Shown piece by piece: positions 57,566-64,000 of a stretch of 64,000 bases of DNA. The notes beneath the pieces are model-generated. The model did not search any database. It had not been told where the DNA came from and saw only the letters and a list, made by a program, of their open reading frames with translations. The position numbers and the translations under genes are program-made. Within the stretch, counting starts at the first letter, position 1, and the number at the start of each line of letters is the position of its first letter. This DNA is from Membranipora membranacea (Eukaryota > Bryozoa > Gymnolaemata > Cheilostomatida > Membraniporidae), in the NCBI GenBank assembly GCA_914767715.1, contig OU612072.1:14384001-14448000 (forward strand), in the 5' to 3' direction.

Positions 57566-60500
57566 TTACTTATACACCGCAATGGAACTTTCTCTACTTG
57601 GATGACACTGAACAAAATCTCTGATGACAGTTTGAATGTCCAGTGTATCCGTTTTGTTCTTGTGAACATGTAGCAGTAATAGATGATTTAATTTACCCTG
57701 CATCATTGATGTACGCCCAGCTGTCTTGAGCCTACTGAGAGCAGAGAACGAGCGCTCACTAGACGCATTTGTGGCGGGTAACACTACAATCAGTTTCAAA
57801 ATTTTGAATATGATAGGATATAATGATTTGTTTATTATTAGGTTATTTTTATAAGACGCTATCACAGTTGTGATACCGTCTTTCACAATGTCGTCGACCT
57901 TCTTATAAACCCTCAATTCGGCCTCAAGATCAAAGCTATAAAAGCCATAAGCATCACATATTGTGGATGTGGATGTGGCAGGATTTGCACCAGAGCAAAG
58001 GAGCAACTCGATCTGCAAGAGAAATTCGATGCCCTTCTGCTCGAACCTGGCTTTGATGCCGTTTATGGCCAGGTCAAAAACCTCCATATAAAGCTGGTGA
58101 CTTTTCTCTTTTACGGATAACATCACGCCAGTCCCGTTACAGTCATCTAACCAGACAGGTGTCCTTCTCACTCGGCCTTCCTTTGGCGGATCAACATCTG
58201 ACAAATATACACAGAGCACATCTTTTATTGTGAGGTTGATGTAATAATGCAATATAGCTTGGTAGCAATTTATTGATTACGCCACATGAAGTTGAACAAT
58301 GACACCAAATTCTGGCTATCTTTACAACTCCTCTCCTAAGCATTGACATGTCTATAAATTTCTGCTACTAGCTGAATCCCATGAGGCAGCATGGATAGTT
58401 ACATCCGCTCCTTGTTATATTCGATGCAGTCAGGTCTAAAACATAGAAACTAACCTAGTTTTTCCTGGTATTGAGAAGTTTCTTTCCAAAGCATCTCAAA
58501 GTCCTCGTCACTTCGCAATCCCTCAAGAGTACGAATGTACTTAGATGCCAGTGTCTGGGCGTCAGCTACCGTCATCTTTGCAGATTGGAGAGTGGTTGAC
58601 AGTTTGTCTGTGAGGGTGAAAACCCTTATCCCGAGTAGGAGGCCTGGAATAGTAGGATAATTAATTAATAGCATTTGATCTAACATTCAGCCAATTATAC
58701 AAGACAGTATCTCACTAACACTTTCAATAATACTCTCTGGCGGTAAGAGTTTGTCTCACTATGGTAAGAGATTATTAATTTCAATATCTAATCACCATGG
58801 AAATTAAATTATTTGGTTGGAAATCAATAAACAGAGGGATAGCGTTGATTATACCATATAGAAATCTGTGCTGGCGCATCTGATAGACAGCAGCAATGAT
58901 CCGGACTAAAGAGTTGGCAGCCGTAGCATTAGCAGTAGTGGTAGATGTTTTCAGAGATGGCCACAGCTCCTGTAGGTATTGATAATTCTGGAGCAGCTTG
59001 TTCATGGTTTCTGCTCGTACAGTCCACCTGAGGTATGGCAAGAGAATGGGATTAAATCAGAATTGTCAAGTTCTGTTAAATAATAAGAAAAAGAATATTC
59101 TTTACTGCAGGTTTAGATGTGGCTTCAGAAATTAACATGAGCGCTTGTGCTTGCTTAAATACCTAGTTGGGCAAAAGGTGGTGATTCGACCGGCTCTATT
59201 ATAATTGTCTGACTGCTGATCATCTGCAGAGTCTTTGATGCTTTCCAACATCGCGTTTCGTTTTGGAGACGATCTTATGATAGAACATATCTCCCCAACT
59301 GTAGCAAGCGTCTCTTTTAGTAGCTGACTGCCTGTTACAGAGTCTTGCACAGCCAAGTTCAGTGCGTGAGTGTGACAATGAATATATGGTGCAAGAGGAT
59401 TTTCCTGCAATAAAAAAAACACAGGTGTGCTCCTAGTGTGCTCTAGTCTCAAACTATCTGGCTAGCCCATTGGTGCAAATTATGATTTTTTAGTCAATTA
59501 TTTTTCTACAATTTGATCAACAATAAACAGACAAAATCTATATCCTGTTGGTTGTAAGAGCAATCACAGCGCATCGAAGATGTTATTGCAATTGTGGAAT
59601 TAATGCAATGTATTGACTCGGCAATGTTGTGGGCATCAAGGTTCTGGCTGCATCTGCCATTACCTGATATATTAGAGTAGATACTCCACTTTTGTGTCCT
59701 GACATAACACTGGCTCCATCATAGCATTGCCCACGGCAATTGGCAAGTGGTAAGTTGAGGCGCAGTAGTATGTCCTTGATGCTGGTGACAATGCTCTTAG
59801 CGTTACAGCTAGCCATGTCCATCATACCTAGAAAGTCTTCAGAGGCTTCTAACTTGTCGTCCACTGTTCTATAAATTAAGGAGATATTATAGCTAGGCTG
59901 ATATCGTGAGAGTAGTGCATGGGACAGAAATTTGCTGTGTATCATTTAAAAATTCGCATTCTGGAAAAGTGCTTTAAATCTCGCTTATCACCATTCACAG
60001 TTGGGCCCACGCTTTTGATGGGTGATGTATCGACTGCCATATCACATAGTCAAAGCTATTCAAAAACCTCAAGAGGAAACACATCTGCTCCCTGTTAGAC
60101 CGGTCCGACGACTCATCTAGCATGATGGAAAAGAACTTTCGCGCTCTGATATCTCCTCTAAGATATTTCGCAGGACTTGGTTTGCCATCAGTGCTATGAG
60201 CTCATTCTGTACTGCTGGACTGGTATACTGAATAGTGTGGATAGAGAACATGTTGTGCTGTTTCAAGAGAGCATCAAGCAACTGTATAAAATTGCTGTCA
60301 GGTTTGCTGAGAGAACTTACTGTGTCCTGTAACAGCAAGTGTGGTCATATTATTACATATTATATTATATTATATTATATATTATATTTATTCATACAGT
60401 GCATCAAAATGCATGCTAAGGCCGTATGTCACAGCAGACTTTATTTGATTGCCTGGTGATGGAATTAATAAATACCTTCAACCAACTTGAAAAGTTATGA

Positions 60501-61395
60501 ACAAACCTTCTTGTAAGTTGAGCCATGTAGAGCTATGTTCTGCCTTGATAGTAGACGTAGAGACTTGATCACAATGTTCTAACTGCTCATTCTTCTCAAG
60601 CTGCTCCTGCCTGTGACGCCTGTGACGCAGCTATTGAGGATTTATTGAGTCTTGCTGTCACAGCATCTGCCACTGATTGATGGGACTTTTCTTATTTGCT
60701 AAGATTTCGTCCTATGTCATTCCAATTTGTGAACCCTGTGCGTGTGTAGGTTTTCTCTGCCTTGGGACCAAATGGTATTCCTAGATTTAAAAGAAACAAT
60801 CAGATGGAAGTTACAATCACAACAAAATACTGACAGCTACAACTGCTTAGTAAGTGGCCTGATCATACTGACAGCTGTATGTAAATATTACAAGCCCCCC
60901 TCCATTGTAAACAGAGAAGGATCGAGAAACTGTTGCTAAGATGAACAACCCACCTAGTTTGAGAGCAGGGATGCATACATCACAGAACACTCGATCTAGA
61001 GCTGTGTCATAGTGCACCCAGTCAAAGTGTTGCTTCACTTTTCCACCAGGACCTGCGTGGGACCTGATGAACGTGTCACTGAAACACTTCAGTTTGATTT
61101 GAGTGTCTCCAAATGCTCTCTTCGGGTAATCATAGTTACTAGGGGGGTGGTACTTCTTATAACCTGCATCTGCAAAGCAAAGAAAAATTTTAATGGACTA
61201 TTAGGAATATGGGCAGATGAGATTTTTGGTACATGTACTTGTTAGCTGAAATCACTCAGAGCACTCCTGATAAAATACCTTCAAAGAAGAACTTTGAAGA
61301 ATTAGTTCCAGGATTTGGCTCTGTGAGATCTACGTCTCCATCTACAACCGGCTTAGCTTCAGTGACTGGTTCGCTCACATCAGGAATGGGATCTA
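57566..61395 (-). pseudogene. hAT-superfamily transposase gene 1 (TTF zinc finger + DUF4371 + hAT dimerisation), broken
   Basis: Minus strand, GT-AG-bounded exons. An acidic N-terminal exon (about 61395-61281) joins 61169-60954, which encodes HPPSNYDYPKRAFG and the TTF-type finger (HFDWVHYDTALDRVFCDVC). Then GFTNWNDIGRNLSK with an in-frame TAA at 60692-60694; a NELIALMANQVLRNILEEIS stretch followed by a frameshift near 60140-60155 before FFSIMLDESSD; LANCRGQCYDGASVMSG (59.7 kb); HCHTHALNLAVQDSV (59.3 kb); and finally LPATNASSERSFSALSRLKT, the hAT C-terminal dimerisation motif, ending at a TAA (57566-57568). The order matches THAP/ZMYM1-like hAT transposases, which cut and paste DNA in the nucleus. 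A stop plus a frameshift indicate a dead copy. Confidence 0.85.
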
Positions 61396-61950
61396 GCTAA
61401 GTACATTCAAATAAGGGATATAGATGAGCGAATAATAGAGCACAATGTCTGATATCTCTGTGTCATTTATATATAATATATATCATTGATTGACTTTCTA
61501 CAACTCTCTATCATGCTGGTAATCATGCAGGTCAACACGCAGGCGAACAAACAAAAGACCTAACAGGAGTAGGAGTGGCTTTGTGGTAGAGCGTCGGACT
61601 TATGCATTACAAACTTGTTGACGGGCTTGTTTGTGCAGGAGTCTGGGGTTCCCCCGGAAAATTTTTTAGATTTTTACTGCAAAAATAGAGGTATTTGAGC
61701 TATGTCTAGGGCTAACAATTAGGTTTAAAATTGGGCAGTGTGTTTCTTCCACTAAAAAAGCAATAACTCAACCAAAGCGACCTCACTACAGGTACCAATA
61801 GCAAACATTAATGCAAGAAGTGATGTAACCAGTGGAACATTCTGTTGTCAAAGTAATGTAAATTTCAGTGTTTTATTTTACTTGATGAATCTTTATACTA
61901 TGATTTTACTTTCAATCAATAGTTCTCGATTAAAAGTGTTGTTCTATGTT
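61396..61950. other. Boundary between two hAT genes
   Basis: Contains a tRNA-like remnant (GGAGTGGCTTTGTGGTAGAG, 61567 onward) and a GGGGTTCCCCCGGAAAATTTT stretch (61647-61668), a type of sequence often seen near transposon ends. No exon is visible. Confidence 0.4.
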
Positions 61951-64000
61951 CTATTTGTCGAAGATGAGGCTAGCCAGCTCCATGTGCCTCGGATGGAGAG
62001 CAGGAAACATGTCTATAACTTTTTCTTTGTCTATTGACACCCCACAGTGAATTCTCATTAAAGCAAGAGCATCGAGCCTCTGGCTCGTTTGTGTCTTCCT
62101 GAGATATGAGTTCAGCCTTTGTAGGGTACTGAAGCTCCGTTCACACTCGCATGTGGTGACTGGTAGAGTAGCCGCTGTCCTCAGTAGGATGTTGATGTTA
62201 GGAAATAGGGAGGGGGGCACTTATCCAGTACCATGGTGATAGACCTGTCACCTACCTCCATTCCTGCCGAGTGTTTAGACCACCTTACCAATTCCATATT
62301 GAGGAGCTCTGGGTGTGGGCATGTCGTTCTCATATTGTACCTTAGCAGCCTCTAACTCAGTGACGCTTATGCTGACTGGAGGGAGCAATCCCATAAGGGA
62401 AGTAGCAATAAAAGATATACCTGCAATTTAACATAGTAATTAAACCAAGTTTCATTGTAATCACTCTTTGATGCTCTCTTAATCTCTTATGAATGCTCTA
62501 CGATATCAAACATGGAAAGTATCAAACAAAACTATAAAGCCAACATAATTCAATGTTGCTGTTATTTTCTTTCCAGATGCCAAACAAGAATTACAATTAA
62601 TATGACATTCACCTGTAAACTGGGCATCCAGCTGGGCTATCAGATGATCCCCAGGAATGGAAGGTAAAAGTTGACGCGATAGTAGTCGTCAACATTTCCA
62701 CTGGTGAGGATTATTCCACGATGAGCCATCCTGCCTGACAGCCTGGGCAGCTTTGGCTCCACACCAGCAGTCTGAGCGAGCTTTGTAGCCATCACAAACC
62801 ACTCCTTGCCGCTAGCCTCGATACGAATCTGCTTATAGTATGCCTCTGTTGATTCCACCTAAAATATTCAGGGTTAGTCTCAAGCATTATACCTTAAATA
62901 ATGGAAGTTCCATTACAGTTCCCTGTCACACAAAACTAATATTACAAGTATAACAAAAAATCATTATTTTGTTGAAAGTCACTAACAATTTTGTAAGCCT
63001 GATAGATGTCAATTCCTCGTCCTTGTAGTTGTTGGGTGATCCCCTGCAGGCTGCCCAGGAGAGAGTGAACCACACTAAATGATGCCAGGAATTCAAAGTC
63101 TGTGATCCCAGAGAGTAGAGAGCTGGCGTCTATCTTGGTACTGGTGGTCCACTCTCTCTTGTCCACACTAACCTTCTCACTATGCAAACCATAAGCCATC
63201 ACCTCCAGACACATCACAACATACCTAGATCAGATGGAGAAGAACAAACAACTTTTATTTTTAATCAAATGCTGCACTCACCACTTTGAACATCGTAGCC
63301 TGTTCAAGAGATCATAATCTAGGCGCCCGCCTTACTTGTATGATTTATAAAAGTGGGAGTAAGCCACGTGACGCTGCGACCATCTGGTTTCACACAGCTT
63401 GGTGAGCGGAGATCCTTTAGTTTTGCCTAGCTCCCCCTCTATCAGCTCACAGAGGGCTTTTGTACGAAGTTGGGTATTGAAGAAGGTGCAGGTCTAAAAT
63501 TGATAGAGACAATGTAACATATATCAGCAACAACCCAAAACGTTTATAAAATCAGCCTACACTAAACTAAATCAGATGTGGTTAACCTTCATCTTCTCCT
63601 CCTACTATCTAATTCACCCTACTTTTGCATCTATCTTAATGTGTAGACTACATTGTTTGATAATACAGTAGGCCTGTTACTTACTGCTGATATCTTTGCG
63701 ATCACCTTCTTCACTTCGATGATACTGCATGCGTGCACAATCACCAGGTTTAGGCAGTGGGATGCACAGTGCACAGTGGTTGCTTGCTGCTTCACCACCG
63801 ACTGCACTCCGCACCGCTGGCTGATCATGACAGCAGCACCATCATAGCCTTGCCCTCTGCAGTTACTGACATCCAGACCAAGATCTTCCAGCTTCTTTAG
63901 AATCTGTTCTCCCAGCATCTCGCCAGTACATCGTCCTACTGGGTGGAAGCCGAGAAACTGCTCCTGGATAGTGTTAGAGTGGTCCAAAGACCGAACACAT
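61951..64000 (-). CDS. hAT-superfamily transposase gene 2 (ZMYM1/DUF4371-like), 5' end outside window
   Basis: Minus strand exons, 5' to 3': about 63987-63686 (HPVGRCTGEMLGEQIL, NCRGQGYDGAAVMI, HCASHCLNLVIVHAC), 63490-63340 (LTKLCETRWSQRHVAY), 63217-62990 (a helical IDASSLLSGITDFEF region), 62858-62645 (RIEASGKEWFVMATKLAQ), about 62400-62262, and 62220-61951 (LPVTTCECERSFSTLQRLNS, the dimerisation motif, to a TAG at 61951-61953). It is a different family from the neighbouring copy (ETRW and CECERSF variants). The 62.3-kb exon seems to need a frame change around 62300-62320 to join PHPELLNMELVRW, so this copy may also be dead. The catalytic N-terminal part lies beyond base 64000. Confidence 0.75.

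Overview
The window is nuclear DNA from a multicellular animal. It is AT-rich, coding regions are split by many GT-AG introns of about 0.1-2 kb, and the genes are animal-type (a Golgi GT31 glycosyltransferase, SLC5 sodium-coupled solute carriers). The dense load of tRNA-derived SINEs, hAT transposons, MITEs and a CR1/jockey-like LINE fits a marine invertebrate. I cannot place it more precisely from sequence alone.

Layout. (1) 1-6217, plus strand: last seven exons of a beta-1,3-galactosyltransferase-like GT31 enzyme; its 5' part lies outside the window. (2) 7913-15087, minus strand: a complete nine-exon gene for a 460-residue charged, probably coiled-coil protein that I do not recognise. All splice phases close. 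(3) 17.2-54.0 kb: two tandem segmental-duplication units. Each starts with a shared non-coding block (17235-19140 and 32870-34435) and ends with a complete 15-exon SLC5/SMCT-like gene of 622 residues (24517-32248 and 44931-53971). A third, truncated and broken copy of exons 8-11 lies at 55346-56986. The second unit also holds a nested direct duplication (39405-42008 and 42009-44060) and a dead LINE. (4) 57.0-64.0 kb: a LINE scrap followed by two different hAT-superfamily transposase genes on the minus strand. The first is broken; the second runs off the window.

The most unusual content is mobile. A roughly 118-bp hairpin MITE sits at two 5' splice sites of the same gene, and in both cases its 9-10 bp target duplication spans the exon|intron AG|GT junction (introner-like behaviour). 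A short retroelement family carries a head nearly identical to the 5' end of U2 snRNA; one copy has a perfect 12-bp target-site duplication and is missing from the paralogous locus. A TTAA-flanked MITE is inserted at different places in the two SLC5 paralogues. An element of about 1.9 kb with roughly 255-bp inverted repeats and an internal satellite is present in one duplication unit and absent from the other. The GT31 gene has a 58-bp-arm, almost perfect hairpin in an intron.

The two SLC5 copies probably give two plasma-membrane monocarboxylate-type transporters. They share conserved proximal 5' sequence and differ at a family-conserved Asn (Asn262 in copy 2, Ser in copy 1).
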